Of a stretch of DNA of 64,000 nucleotides, positions 23,320-31,990 are shown in pieces. The number at the start of each line of letters is the position of its first letter. Within the stretch, counting starts at the first letter, position 1. This DNA comes from Hydrogenophaga sp. RAC07 (lineage in GTDB: Bacteria; Pseudomonadota; Gammaproteobacteria; Burkholderiales; Burkholderiaceae_C), in NCBI RefSeq assembly GCF_001713375.1, contig NZ_CP016449.1:1178001-1242000 (forward strand), written 5' to 3'. Below the pieces are notes generated by a model, which was not told the origin of the DNA, did no database searches, and saw only the letters and a list, made by a program, of their open reading frames with translations. The translations under genes were made by a program, and so were the position numbers.

Positions 23320-24195
23320 ATGTCCTTGTTGTTCGATTCCTTCTGGCGCGCCGTGGCCTACTGCGTCCACCCCCGGGTGATCGCGCTGTCTTTCCTGCCG
23401 CTGATCCTGATGGTCGTGCTGTCATTTGGCCTGGGGTACTTCTTTTGGGAAGGTGCGGTGGCATCGGTGGGCGGCTGGATCGCGTCCTTCGAATTGGTCG
23501 AGACCTTGATGGCCTGGATGGACCAGATTGGTCTGGGAGCCCTTCGCGGTGTGTTTGCACCGCTCCTGGTGCTGGTGCTGGCCACGCCGGTGATCGTGCT
23601 CTTGTGCCTGTTGCTCGTGGCGATGTTCATGACGCCCGCCATGGTCGACCTGGTCGGTCAGCGACGCTTTGCCGCGCTGGAGCGCAAGCACGGCGGCTCG
23701 CTGGTGGTCAGCGTGCTCTGGTCGCTGGGCTCCACGCTGCTGGCCATCGTCGCGCTGGTGATTTCCATGCCGCTGTGGCTGGTGCCACCTCTGGTGTTGA
23801 TCCTGCCGCCCCTGATCTGGGGTTGGCTCACCTACCGTGTGTTTGCGTTTGACGCACTGGCCACGCACGCCAGCAGCGAAGAGCGCAAAGTGATCCTGAA
23901 GGAACACCGTGGCAGCCTCCTGCTCATGGGTGTGCTCAGCGGTTACCTGGGCGCAGCGCCGAGCCTGTTGTGGGCATCGGGTGCCATGTTCATCGCCATG
24001 GCGCCCTTGCTCGTGCCGCTGGCCATCTGGATTTACACGCTGGTGTTTGCATTCGCTTCGCTCTGGTTCGCCCATTACGCCCTGGCCGCCTTGCAGCGCA
24101 TGCGTGCGGTGGTGCCGGTGGAGGTGCTGGATGCCGATCCAGAACGTGTGCGGGACGACACCCGGCAACTGAATGGACCGGAGAGCACGCCATGA
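23320..24195 (+). CDS. EI24 domain-containing membrane protein (CysZ-like)
   Basis: This 291-residue integral membrane protein has about six hydrophobic segments, starting MSLLFDSFWRAVAYCVHPRV. It fits the EI24/CysZ family, some members of which help sulfate uptake. Motifs such as MTPAMVDLVGQRRF and YRVFAFDALATHASSEERKV are conserved in betaproteobacterial EI24 proteins. The ATG at 23320 starts the conserved region. It overlaps the following molybdopterin-binding gene by 4 bases. No role in sulfate transport can be asserted from sequence alone. Confidence 0.85.
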   Translation: MSLLFDSFWRAVAYCVHPRVIALSFLPLILMVVLSFGLGYFFWEGAVASVGGWIASFELVETLMAWMDQIGLGALRGVFAPLLVLVLATPVIVLLCLLLVAMFMTPAMVDLVGQRRFAALERKHGGSLVVSVLWSLGSTLLAIVALVISMPLWLVPPLVLILPPLIWGWLTYRVFAFDALATHASSEERKVILKEHRGSLLLMGVLSGYLGAAPSLLWASGAMFIAMAPLLVPLAIWIYTLVFAFASLWFAHYALAALQRMRAVVPVEVLDADPERVRDDTRQLNGPESTP

Positions 24196-25007
24196 CGACC
24201 CCCATCGGCCTGATCATCATTGGCGACGAAATCCTCTCGGGCAAACGCTCGGACAAACACCTGCCCAAGGTCATCGAACTGCTGGGCGCGCGGGGCATGT
24301 CCTTGTCGTGGGCGCGTTTTGTCGGGGACGACCGCCAGAGCATCACAGCCAATCTGCGGGACGCATTCGCGCAGCCTGGTATCGTCTTTTCGTGCGGTGG
24401 CATCGGCGCCACGCCAGACGACCACACCCGACAGTGCGCCGCCGCCGCACTGGGGGTCGAGCTGACCCTGCATCCCGATGCCAGGCTCTTGATCGAGTCG
24501 CGCATGCGCGATGTGGCGGCCGAGCAAGGCCAGGAGTTCGATCCCCAACGCCCCGACAACGTGCACCGCTACAACATGGGCGTGTTCCCGGTGGGCGCGA
24601 CGATCATCCAGAACCCGTACAACAAGATCCCTGGCTTCAGTTGCACGGGCGGGGGTGGTGGTCAGGTGCACTTTGTGCCCGGCTTTCCAGTGATGGCCTG
24701 GCCCATGATCGAGTGGGTGCTGGACCATGCCTGTGCCCATCTGCACAGCCGGGGCAGTTGGCTGGAACGATCGGTGATCGTCATGGGCGCCATGGAAGCC
24801 GCACTGACTCCGCTGATGGAGCAGGTCGAGCGCGAATTCCCGGTGAAGGTGTTCAGCCTGCCCAGCGTGGACCACCCGGAGTACGGGCGTCACATCGAGT
24901 TGGGCGTCAAGGGCGGTGCGGAAGCGGTGGGCGAGGCCTTCGCGAGCTTGCTGGCGGGACTGCATCAATGCGGAGCGCCGTTGGGCCCCGAAATGGTGCG
25001 CGGCTAG
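24192..25007 (+). CDS. Molybdopterin-binding domain protein (CinA N-terminal-like)
   Basis: This 271-residue protein contains a MoCF-type domain at residues 1 to about 170. It starts IGLIIIGDEILSGKRSDKHL and has the VFSCGGIGATPDDHTRQCAA motif used to bind molybdopterin or nucleotide-like ligands. It lacks the C-terminal amidase domain of full CinA. Related proteins include nicotinamide-nucleotide amidohydrolase and FAD pyrophosphatase-like enzymes; the reaction here is not determined. It overlaps the EI24 gene (ATGA), so they are probably cotranscribed. Confidence 0.85.
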   Translation: MTTPIGLIIIGDEILSGKRSDKHLPKVIELLGARGMSLSWARFVGDDRQSITANLRDAFAQPGIVFSCGGIGATPDDHTRQCAAAALGVELTLHPDARLLIESRMRDVAAEQGQEFDPQRPDNVHRYNMGVFPVGATIIQNPYNKIPGFSCTGGGGGQVHFVPGFPVMAWPMIEWVLDHACAHLHSRGSWLERSVIVMGAMEAALTPLMEQVEREFPVKVFSLPSVDHPEYGRHIELGVKGGAEAVGEAFASLLAGLHQCGAPLGPEMVRG

Positions 25008-25129
25008 TTCGCCCAACCGTGGTGCAGCGCATCTGTTCGCACCAAAGTCGTGCAAACTGTCCGTCTGTCGGCCGCACACCGTCGCTGGCGGCTGAAAACC
25101 GCAGTCATACCGGGGTCCGTGAACCTTTG

Positions 25130-25148
25130 TGGCGCATGGCCTGCGCCA
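25130..25148. promoter_or_regulatory. Palindrome upstream of the glnA promoter, possible enhancer site
   Basis: A perfect inverted repeat TGGCGCA-N5-TGCGCCA lies about 65 bases upstream of the sigma-54-type element. Separate TGGTGCA (25020-25026) and GCACCA (25039-25044) half-sites resembling NtrC half-sites lie further upstream, but in the opposite order from the canonical NtrC site. The position suits an activator-binding enhancer; NtrC is the obvious candidate because ntrC is downstream. Confidence 0.4.
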
Positions 25149-25203
25149 TAATCGCCGGGCGTTTGAAGAGGGCTGCCCCGTTCAGGTGAACCTGGGTGGT
25201 GTT

Positions 25204-25219
25204 TGGCACAGATACTGCT
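25204..25219 (+). promoter_or_regulatory. Sigma-54 (-24/-12) promoter of glnA
   Basis: The sequence TGGCACAGATACTGCT has GG (25205-25206) and GC (25217-25218) separated by exactly 10 bases, as required for RpoN promoters. It matches the consensus except for one base on each side of the spacer. It lies 53 bases before the glnA start. Nitrogen-limited activation by NtrC, encoded downstream, is expected. Confidence 0.82.
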
Positions 25220-25271
25220 TCATTCCCATGTCGATTTTCAATTTCCACTCACCCAGCTACAGGAGTATTTG

Positions 25272-26687
25272 ATGGCCAAGACCGTCGCAGACGTGATGCA
25301 GATGGTGAAGGACAACGACGTCAAGTTCGTTGACTTCCGTTTCACCGACACCCGGGGCAAAGAACAGCACGTGACCGTGCCGGTGTCCCACTTCGACGAA
25401 GACAAGTTCACCTCGGGCCACGCGTTTGACGGCTCGTCGGTGGCCGGCTGGAAAGGCATTGAAGCTTCGGACATGCAGCTCATGCCCGACTCCAACACCG
25501 CCAACATCGACCCCTTCTTTGAAGAAACCACGCTGTTCCTGCAGTGCGATGTGATCGAGCCGGGTGACGGCAAGGCCTACGACCGCGATCCGCGCTCCAT
25601 CGCCAAGCGCGCCGAGGCCTACCTCAAGGCTTCCGGCCTGGGCGACACAGCCTACTTTGGACCAGAGCCCGAATTCTTCATCTTCGACGGCGTGCGCTGG
25701 AGCAACGAACCCGGCCGCGTGATGTGCGAGATCGAGGAATACGAAGCCCCGTGGAACAGCGGCGCCAAGCTCGAAGGCGGCAACCGCGGCCACCGTCCGA
25801 CCGTCAAGGGCGGCTATTTCCCCGTGCCCCCAGTCGACAGCACGCAGGACATGCGCGCCGAGATGTCCCTGATTCTCGAATCGCTGGGCATTCCGGTTGA
25901 AGTGTTCCACCACGAAGTGGCGGGCGCTGGCCAGAACGAAATCGGCACCAAGTTCAGCACGCTCGTGGAGCGCGCCGACTGGACGCAGGTGCTCAAGTAC
26001 GTGGTGTGGAACGTGGCCAATGCCTACGGCAAGACCGCGACCTTCATGCCCAAGCCCTACGCCGGCGACAACGGCTCGGGCATGCACGTTCACCAGTCGA
26101 TCTGGAAAGACGGCAAGAACCTGTTCGCCGGCGACGGCTATGCCGGTCTGAGCGAATTTGCCCTGTACTACGTGGGCGGCATCATCAAGCACGCCCGCGC
26201 GCTGAACGCCATCACCAACCCCGGCACGAACTCGTACAAGCGTCTGGTGCCCGGCTTCGAAGCCCCGGTGAAGCTGGCCTACTCGGCCCGCAACCGCTCG
26301 GCCTCGATCCGCATCCCGTACGTGGCCAACCCCAAGGGTCGCCGCATCGAAGCGCGTTTCCCCGATCCTTCGGCCAACCCCTACCTGGCCTTCTCGGCCC
26401 TGATGATGGCTGGTCTGGACGGCGTGGAAAACAAGATCCACCCGGGCGAAGCCGCCACCAAGGATCTGTACCACCTGCCGCCCGAAGAAGACAAGTTGGT
26501 GCCGACCGTGTGCCACAGTCTCGACCAGGCGCTGGAGTATCTCGACAAGGGCCGCAGCTTCCTGACCAAGGGTGGTGTGTTCACCGACTCCATGCTCGAC
26601 GCCTACATCGAATTGAAGATGGCCGAAGTCACGCGCTTCCGCATGGCGCCGCACCCCGTCGAATTCGACATGTACTACAGCCTGTGA
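25272..26687 (+). CDS. glnA: Type I glutamine synthetase
   Basis: This 471-residue enzyme makes glutamine from glutamate, ammonia and ATP. Key signatures are [29 protein letters not shown], the [19 protein letters not shown]-site region and NRSASIRIP. The adenylylation tyrosine is Y400 in [10 protein letters not shown], so control by GlnE is expected. Length matches E. coli GlnA (469). ATG 25272 follows an AGGAG ribosome binding site. A terminator follows, separating it from the ntrBC genes. Confidence 0.97.
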   Translation: MAKTVADVMQMVKDNDVKFVDFRFTDTRGKEQHVTVPVSHFDEDKFTSGHAFDGSSVAGWKGIEASDMQLMPDSNTANIDPFFEETTLFLQCDVIEPGDGKAYDRDPRSIAKRAEAYLKASGLGDTAYFGPEPEFFIFDGVRWSNEPGRVMCEIEEYEAPWNSGAKLEGGNRGHRPTVKGGYFPVPPVDSTQDMRAEMSLILESLGIPVEVFHHEVAGAGQNEIGTKFSTLVERADWTQVLKYVVWNVANAYGKTATFMPKPYAGDNGSGMHVHQSIWKDGKNLFAGDGYAGLSEFALYYVGGIIKHARALNAITNPGTNSYKRLVPGFEAPVKLAYSARNRSASIRIPYVANPKGRRIEARFPDPSANPYLAFSALMMAGLDGVENKIHPGEAATKDLYHLPPEEDKLVPTVCHSLDQALEYLDKGRSFLTKGGVFTDSMLDAYIELKMAEVTRFRMAPHPVEFDMYYSL

Positions 26688-26724
26688 TGGACAGCCCGGT
26701 CTGACCGGGTCAACCTGCAGACGA

Positions 26725-26749
26725 GGGACGGCGCAAGCCGTCCCTTTTT
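26725..26749 (+). terminator. Rho-independent terminator of glnA
   Basis: An 8-base stem GGGACGGC / GCCGTCCC with a GCAA tetraloop is followed by TTTTTG, 37 bases after the glnA stop. GNRA-type loops are typical of stable terminators. Confidence 0.92.
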
Positions 26750-26876
26750 GTTTCGGAGCGACATCTGGCCCTGTGAACGGGGTCGGCGGCGGCACTTTTC
26801 AAAAGGTTTTCCGTCATACTGATTCGCGATGAACGGCGCAGTCTTGCCGTGTCGACCCAACGGAGACCTCGTGCCC

Positions 26877-27398
26877 ATGTCCCCCCTGCATTTCTCATCT
26901 GTTCCAGGCCTCGTTGCAGGCGTCGTGCTGTTGTGCAGCCTGCCCGCGCAAGCCCAGGAGCGCATCTACCGCTGCGGCAACGAATACACCAACAACGCGC
27001 AGGTGGCCAAGAGCCGCAACTGCACGCCCATGGAGGGCGGCAACATCACCATCGTTGAAGGGACCAAACCCGCACCCGCCGCCCGCAGCACACCTGCTGC
27101 GGCCCCTCGCAGCGGTAACGACCGCGTGGATCCCGCAGCCCAGCGCGCCCGCGACAGCGATGCCAAGGCCATTCTGGAAACCGAACTGCGCAAGGCCGAA
27201 GAGCGGCTGGCGCAGGCGCGCAAGGAGTACGCCAACGGTGAGCCTGAAAAGCAGGGCATCGAGTCGCGCAACTACCAGCGTTACCTGGACCGTGTGGCAG
27301 AACTCAAGGCCGCGGTGGCCCGCGCCGAGAGCGACGTGGCTGGCCTGCAGCGGGAGCTCGGTCGCCTGCCCGCTGCTTCGGGCAATGCCGCAAGATGA
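26877..27398 (+). CDS. Exported DUF4124-like coiled-coil protein upstream of ntrB
   Basis: This 173-residue protein has a signal peptide (hydrophobic core VPGLVAGVVLLCSLP, cleaved after AQA). A short domain follows with RIYRCGNEYTNN and a second Cys in SRNCTPMEGG, resembling DUF4124. An Ala/Pro-rich linker leads to a charged helix (about residues 95-165) likely to form a coiled coil. A GTG at 26871, better spaced from the GGAG site, is an alternative start. Its stop overlaps the ntrB start (ATGA), tying it to nitrogen-control genes; function unknown. Confidence 0.8.
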   Translation: MSPLHFSSVPGLVAGVVLLCSLPAQAQERIYRCGNEYTNNAQVAKSRNCTPMEGGNITIVEGTKPAPAARSTPAAAPRSGNDRVDPAAQRARDSDAKAILETELRKAEERLAQARKEYANGEPEKQGIESRNYQRYLDRVAELKAAVARAESDVAGLQRELGRLPAASGNAAR

Positions 27399-28543
27399 GC
27401 GGCTTGAAAAAGACACCGACCCTTTCCCCCATCAAACGCCGGGCACCGTCGGACACGGTGGGCGCCGAAGGCGCGAAGCGATCCGCCGCTGTGCCGGGGC
27501 GTTTCCAGTCGCTGGACATGCTCGCCACCTTGGTGGCCGTGGTCGACTCGGACGGACATGTGCTGTACGCCAACGCGGCATTGGAAGACGCCTTGGGCAC
27601 GTCGCGGCGCAGCATCGCCAACACCTTGTTTCAAGACTGCTTCACCGAGCCCGCCTTGCTGGAGAGCGCGCTGAGCGGTGCACGTGGCAACGAGTTTGCC
27701 GCGCTGCGTTACGACGCCTGGCTCAAGCGCGTGAACCACGAGGCTCTGCCGGTGCACGTGGTGGTGGCGCAGACCGAGAGCAAGGGCGAGGTGGTGGTGG
27801 AGCTGCTGCCGCTGGAGCAGCAGGCCCGCCAGGAACGTGAAGAGCGGCTGATCGACCAGGCACAGGCCAACAAGGAGCTCATCCGCAACCTCGCGCACGA
27901 GATCAAGAACCCGCTGGGCGGTATCCGGGGTGCGGCTCAGCTGTTGCAGATGGAGCTGGAGTCGCGTGAGCTCATCGAATACACGCAGGTCATCATCCAT
28001 GAGGCGGACCGGCTGCAGTCGCTGGTGGACCGATTGCTCGCGCCGCACCGCCGCCCGCATGTGGTGGGGGACGTGAACATCCACGAGGTGTGTGAACGCG
28101 TGCGTTCGCTGATCCTGGCCGAGTTTCCCAAGGGACTGCGCGTGGTGCGCGACTACGACGCATCGATTCCCGAGTTTCGTGGCGACCGCGAGCAGCTGAT
28201 ACAGGCCGTGCTCAACATCGCGCACAACGCGGCGCAGGCACTGGCCGAACGCGTCTCGGCGGGCGACGCGCAGATCACGTTCAAGACGCGCGTGGGTCGC
28301 CAGGTGACGTTTGGCAAACAGCGCTACCGGCTGGCATTGGAATTGCATGTCATCGACAACGGGCCTGGCGTTCCAGACTCGATCAAGGACCGCATCTTTT
28401 TCCCGCTCGTGTCGGGACGCGATGGCGGCTCCGGCCTGGGGCTCACGCTGGCACAAACTTTTGTCCAGCAGCACCACGGTTTGATCGAGTGTGAGAGCGT
28501 GCCGGGATACACGGACTTCAAGCTGTTGATCCCCCTGCCTTAG
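27395..28543 (+). CDS. glnL: Nitrogen regulation sensor kinase NtrB
   Basis: This 382-residue cytoplasmic histidine kinase has a PAS domain (about residues 38-140, LVAVVDSDGHVLYANAALED). The H box is NLAHEIKNPLGGIRGAAQLL with phosphorylated H168. The ATPase domain has N box VLNIAHNAAQALAE, G1 box VIDNGPGVPDSI and G2 box GRDGGSGLGLTLAQ. PII proteins normally set its kinase/phosphatase balance according to nitrogen status. It phosphorylates NtrC, encoded 51 bases downstream. It is coupled to the preceding exported-protein gene by a 4-base overlap. Confidence 0.95.
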   Translation: MSGLKKTPTLSPIKRRAPSDTVGAEGAKRSAAVPGRFQSLDMLATLVAVVDSDGHVLYANAALEDALGTSRRSIANTLFQDCFTEPALLESALSGARGNEFAALRYDAWLKRVNHEALPVHVVVAQTESKGEVVVELLPLEQQARQEREERLIDQAQANKELIRNLAHEIKNPLGGIRGAAQLLQMELESRELIEYTQVIIHEADRLQSLVDRLLAPHRRPHVVGDVNIHEVCERVRSLILAEFPKGLRVVRDYDASIPEFRGDREQLIQAVLNIAHNAAQALAERVSAGDAQITFKTRVGRQVTFGKQRYRLALELHVIDNGPGVPDSIKDRIFFPLVSGRDGGSGLGLTLAQTFVQQHHGLIECESVPGYTDFKLLIPLP

Positions 28544-28594
28544 AACCGACAAACCACTGCCGAGCGCTGCGCCACAAGAAGGGACGACACACAC

Positions 28595-30148
28595 ATGAAG
28601 CCGATCTGGATAGTGGACGACGATCAATCGATCCGCTTCGTGCTGGAAAAAGCGCTGTTGCGCGAAAATCTGCCCACGCGCAGTTTCACCAATCCGCAGG
28701 ACGTGCTCAGGGCCCTGACGGACACCCCCGAAAGCGAAGGCCCGCAGATCCTGGTGAGCGACATCCGCATGCCTGGTGGCTCCGGCCTCGAGCTGCTGGA
28801 GAAGGTCAAGGAGATGTTGCCCGGCTTGCCGGTGATCATCATGACCGCCTTCTCCGATCTGGACAGTGCCGTGTCGGCCTTTCAGGGCGGCGCGTTCGAG
28901 TACCTGCCCAAACCGTTTGACCTGCCCAAGGCGGTGGAACTGATCCGCCGTGCGGTGGAAGAGAGCCAGCGCGAAGAGGTGGCCGAAGAACGCATGACGG
29001 CAGCGCCCGAAATGCTCGGCCAGGCGCCGGCCATGCAGGACGTGTTTCGTGCCATCGGGCGGCTGAGCCAGAGCCAGGTCACGGTTCTCATCACCGGCGA
29101 ATCGGGTTCGGGCAAAGAGCTCGTGGCGCGTGCGCTGCACAAACATTCGCCCCGCGCGGCTGGCCCGTTTGTGGCCATCAACACCGCGGCCATTCCCAAA
29201 GATCTGCTGGAGTCCGAACTGTTCGGCCACGAGCGCGGCGCCTTCACCGGCGCGCAGACCATGCGCCGCGGCCGCTTCGAGCAGGCTGATGGCGGTACGC
29301 TGTTCCTCGACGAAATCGGCGACATGCCGTTTGACCTGCAGACGCGCCTGCTGCGTGTGTTGTCCGACGGCAATTTTTACCGCGTGGGTGGCCACAGCGC
29401 GGTGCGCGCCAACGTGCGCGTGATCGCTGCGACCCACCAGAACCTGGAACAGCGCGTCAAGGAAGGCGTGTTCCGCGAAGATTTGTTCCACCGCCTCAAC
29501 GTGATCCGCCTGCGCCTGCCGGCCTTGCGCGAACGCCGCGAAGACGTGCCCATGCTCACGCGCTTTTTCCTGCAGCAAAGTGCCAAGCAGTTGGGTGTGG
29601 AGCCCAAGCGCATTTCCGAGCCGGCCATCCGCCTGCTCGGCACGTTTGACTTTCCTGGCAACGTGCGCCAGTTGGAAAACGTGTGCCACTGGCTCACCGT
29701 GATGGCGCCGGCTCAGGTGATCGAACTGAAAGACCTGCCGCCGGAGGTGCTGGCCTTGGCGGGGACTTCCGTGGCGGCTTTGGCAGCGTTGCCAGATACC
29801 CCCACAGCAGCAGCGCCTGCGTACGCGCCCGTCGCGGCGCCTGCGGCACTCTCCGAAGCCTTGCACATGGGCTCGCCCGCTCACGCAGCAGCCGACTTTG
29901 CGCCCGTGCTGGAGCCTGTGGCGGCGCCTTCGGTGTCGGGCTGGGAAGTCGGTCTGCAGGCCGAGGCGCTGGCCTTGCTGGAAGAAGGTCGCACCGACGT
30001 GTGGGACGTGCTCACCCGCCGCTTCGAGACCAAACTGATCCAGACCGCTCTCGTGAACACCCGGGGCCGTCGCATCGAAGCGGCGCACAAGCTGGGCATT
30101 GGTCGCAACACGATCACCCGGAAGATCCAGGAACTGAACCTGGAATGA
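28595..30148 (+). CDS. glnG: Nitrogen regulation response regulator NtrC
   Basis: This 517-residue sigma-54 activator has three domains. The receiver domain has phospho-acceptor D56 in ILVSDIRMPGGSGLELL. The AAA+ domain has Walker A GESGSGKELVARALH (about residue 168), the sigma-54 contact loop ERGAFTGAQ, and Walker B GGTLFLDEIGDMP. The C-terminal Fis-type helix-turn-helix is RRIEAAHKLGIGRNTITRKI. An unusually long Ala/Pro-rich linker of about 70 residues separates the last two, making it longer than E. coli NtrC (469). It should activate the -24/-12 promoter found upstream of glnA. Confidence 0.96.
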   Translation: MKPIWIVDDDQSIRFVLEKALLRENLPTRSFTNPQDVLRALTDTPESEGPQILVSDIRMPGGSGLELLEKVKEMLPGLPVIIMTAFSDLDSAVSAFQGGAFEYLPKPFDLPKAVELIRRAVEESQREEVAEERMTAAPEMLGQAPAMQDVFRAIGRLSQSQVTVLITGESGSGKELVARALHKHSPRAAGPFVAINTAAIPKDLLESELFGHERGAFTGAQTMRRGRFEQADGGTLFLDEIGDMPFDLQTRLLRVLSDGNFYRVGGHSAVRANVRVIAATHQNLEQRVKEGVFREDLFHRLNVIRLRLPALRERREDVPMLTRFFLQQSAKQLGVEPKRISEPAIRLLGTFDFPGNVRQLENVCHWLTVMAPAQVIELKDLPPEVLALAGTSVAALAALPDTPTAAAPAYAPVAAPAALSEALHMGSPAHAAADFAPVLEPVAAPSVSGWEVGLQAEALALLEEGRTDVWDVLTRRFETKLIQTALVNTRGRRIEAAHKLGIGRNTITRKIQELNLE

Positions 30149-30177
30149 CCCGCTGCGGCGCTTCTGGGTAAATCCCC

Positions 30178-30954
30178 TCAGGCGAGCGTCACCACCACCG
30201 GCGCGTGGTCGCTGGGCTGTGGGTTCTTGCGGGGCGCGCGGTCGATGGTGCAGGCTTTCACGCTGTTGCGCAGCGCCTCGCTCACCAGAATGTGGTCGAT
30301 GCGCAGGCCTCGGTTTTTCTGGAAGCCCAGCATGCGGTAGTCCCACCACGAGTAGCTCTTCTCGGGCTGCTCGAACATGCGGTAGGCGTCGGTGAGGCCC
30401 AGCGTCAGCAGCGCCTGGAAGTGCGCGCGTTCTTCCACGGTGTGGTGGATGGTGTCTTTCAGGCCCACCGGGTCGTAGGAGTCGCGGTCTTCGGGGGCCA
30501 CGTTGAAGTCGCCCACCAGCACCAGCCGCGGGTGGGCCTGCATCTCCTCGGCAATCCAGCGATGCAGCGCGGCCAACCATTGCAGCTTGTAGGCGAACTT
30601 CTCGCTGCCGGGCTCCTGCCCATTGACGAAATAGCAGTTGACCAGGCGCATCGGACCTTCGGGCGTGTCCAGCGTCGCGGCGATCACGCGGGCCTGCTCA
30701 TCGCTGTGGCCAGGGATGTTGCGCACCACATCGCGCAGCGGCGTGCGGCTCAGAATGGCCACGCCGTTGTAGGTCTTCTGGCCGAAGGCGGCTGCGTGGT
30801 AGCCGATCTCCTTCAAGGCCTCGAAGGGAAACTTCTCGTCCACCAGCTTGAGCTCTTGCAGGCCCACCGCGTCCACAGGATTCGCGGCCAGCCAGTCCAG
30901 CACCTGGGGCAGGCGCACGGTGAGTGAGTTGATGTTCCAGGTGGCGATTTGCAT
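30178..30954 (-). CDS. xth: Exodeoxyribonuclease III (AP endonuclease family 1)
   Basis: This 258-residue enzyme cuts DNA at abasic sites and removes 3' blocks. Motifs of the exonuclease-endonuclease-phosphatase fold are MQIATWNINSLTVRL, VDAVGLQELKLVDEKFP (metal-binding Glu), VGDFNVAPEDRDSYDP, RIDHILVSEAL and SDHAPVVVTLA (catalytic Asp-His). Length is close to E. coli XthA (268). It is the last gene of a long minus-strand run and converges with ntrC. Confidence 0.94.
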   Translation of the reverse strand: MQIATWNINSLTVRLPQVLDWLAANPVDAVGLQELKLVDEKFPFEALKEIGYHAAAFGQKTYNGVAILSRTPLRDVVRNIPGHSDEQARVIAATLDTPEGPMRLVNCYFVNGQEPGSEKFAYKLQWLAALHRWIAEEMQAHPRLVLVGDFNVAPEDRDSYDPVGLKDTIHHTVEERAHFQALLTLGLTDAYRMFEQPEKSYSWWDYRMLGFQKNRGLRIDHILVSEALRNSVKACTIDRAPRKNPQPSDHAPVVVTLA

Positions 30955-30974
30955 GGGATTCCTCGGGGTCCTCG

Positions 30975-31352
30975 TTACCAGCGCAACGCGCAGCGGTCAC
31001 CGCTGGCGCGGCGTTCGATCATGACGGCGCACAGCCCCGGCACCGAGGGCGCGAGGTGGCTGCGGATGTAGCTGCAGAGGTTCTCGAGCGTGGGAATGCC
31101 CAGGTCCGCAACCTCGTCGAGCAAATGGTGGTCGAGCCGGTCGCGCACCTGTGCAATCTCGGCTCTGAGCAGCCCCAGATCGATCACCATGCCATGGGCA
31201 TCCGGCGTGCCGCGCACGGTCACTTCGGCCTCGTAGGTGTGGCCGTGCACGCGGCGGCTGCCTTCGGCTTCGACCACTCGGCGCAGTGTGTGGGCGGCCT
31301 CGAAGTAAAAACGCTGGGACAGTTCGTGCACTGCGTTGGTCGGGAGAGTCAT
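30975..31352 (-). CDS. queD: 6-carboxytetrahydropterin synthase homologue, lacking the usual catalytic Cys
   Basis: This 125-residue protein belongs to the PTPS/QueD family, which makes 6-carboxytetrahydropterin for queuosine. The zinc ligands appear as H21 in FEAAHTL and H36/H38 in RVHGHTY, and LDHHLLDEV supplies the catalytic Asp-His pair. The position before the HGH motif that is Cys in E. coli QueD (KCGRLHGH) is Ser here (S32, EGSRRVHGH). The start MTLPTNAVHEL overlaps the queE stop by 4 bases. The context with queE strongly supports a queuosine role, so the Ser may define a variant subfamily. Confidence 0.88.
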   Translation of the reverse strand: MTLPTNAVHELSQRFYFEAAHTLRRVVEAEGSRRVHGHTYEAEVTVRGTPDAHGMVIDLGLLRAEIAQVRDRLDHHLLDEVADLGIPTLENLCSYIRSHLAPSVPGLCAVMIERRASGDRCALRW

Positions 31353-31990
31353 GGGATGTCGAGGATCTTGTGCGTCTGCAGCGACAGGCGCCAGCGCGGT
31401 TGTTGTTGGCAATGATCGATGGCGCTGCGGGTGTTGGCGGAACGTTCGGGGCCATCCATGGGTTGCAGCAGCCAGTGGTCGAAGCGCAGGTCCGTCTGTG
31501 CCTGCACGTCGTGAGGCAGCAGGGCTGGCTGTGGCCACACCAGTTTGAGTTCGTGGCCGCTGCGCTGCACCCAGTCGGCGCCGGCCTTGGGACTCACGCA
31601 GATCCAGTCGATCCCCGGTGGAACCGGCAGCGTGCCGTTGGTCTCCAGGGCTATCTCGAAACCTTCGGCGTGCAGGGCTTCGATCAGCGCCGCGTCCACC
31701 TGCAGCAGCGGCTCGCCGCCGGTGAGAACGATGTAGCGGTGATCCTGGCCAGCCGGCCACAACGAAGCCGCCTGCTCTGCCAGTGTGGATGCCATTGAGA
31801 ATTTGCCGCCCCGCACGCCGTCGGTGCCCACAAAGTCGGTATCGCAAAACCGGCAAACGGCGCGTTCGCGGTCTTCTTCGCGCCCACTCCAGAGGTTGCA
31901 GCCTGCAAAACGGCAGAACACGGAAGGGCGGCCCGCGCGCAGGCCTTCGCCTTGCAAGGTGTAGAACATTTCCTTGACGGCGTAGCTCAT
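31349..31990 (-). CDS. queE: 7-carboxy-7-deazaguanine synthase
   Basis: This 213-residue radical SAM enzyme makes the 7-deazaguanine core of queuosine. Its iron-sulfur cluster motif is the CX14CX2C type (AGCNLW...AVCRFCDTDF), known from Burkholderia QueE rather than the usual CX3CX2C. The N-terminus EMFYTLQGEGLRAGRPSVF and the GGEPLLQ motif are typical. It overlaps folA at its start and queD at its end by 4 bases each. Confidence 0.95.
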   Translation of the reverse strand: MSYAVKEMFYTLQGEGLRAGRPSVFCRFAGCNLWSGREEDRERAVCRFCDTDFVGTDGVRGGKFSMASTLAEQAASLWPAGQDHRYIVLTGGEPLLQVDAALIEALHAEGFEIALETNGTLPVPPGIDWICVSPKAGADWVQRSGHELKLVWPQPALLPHDVQAQTDLRFDHWLLQPMDGPERSANTRSAIDHCQQQPRWRLSLQTHKILDIP

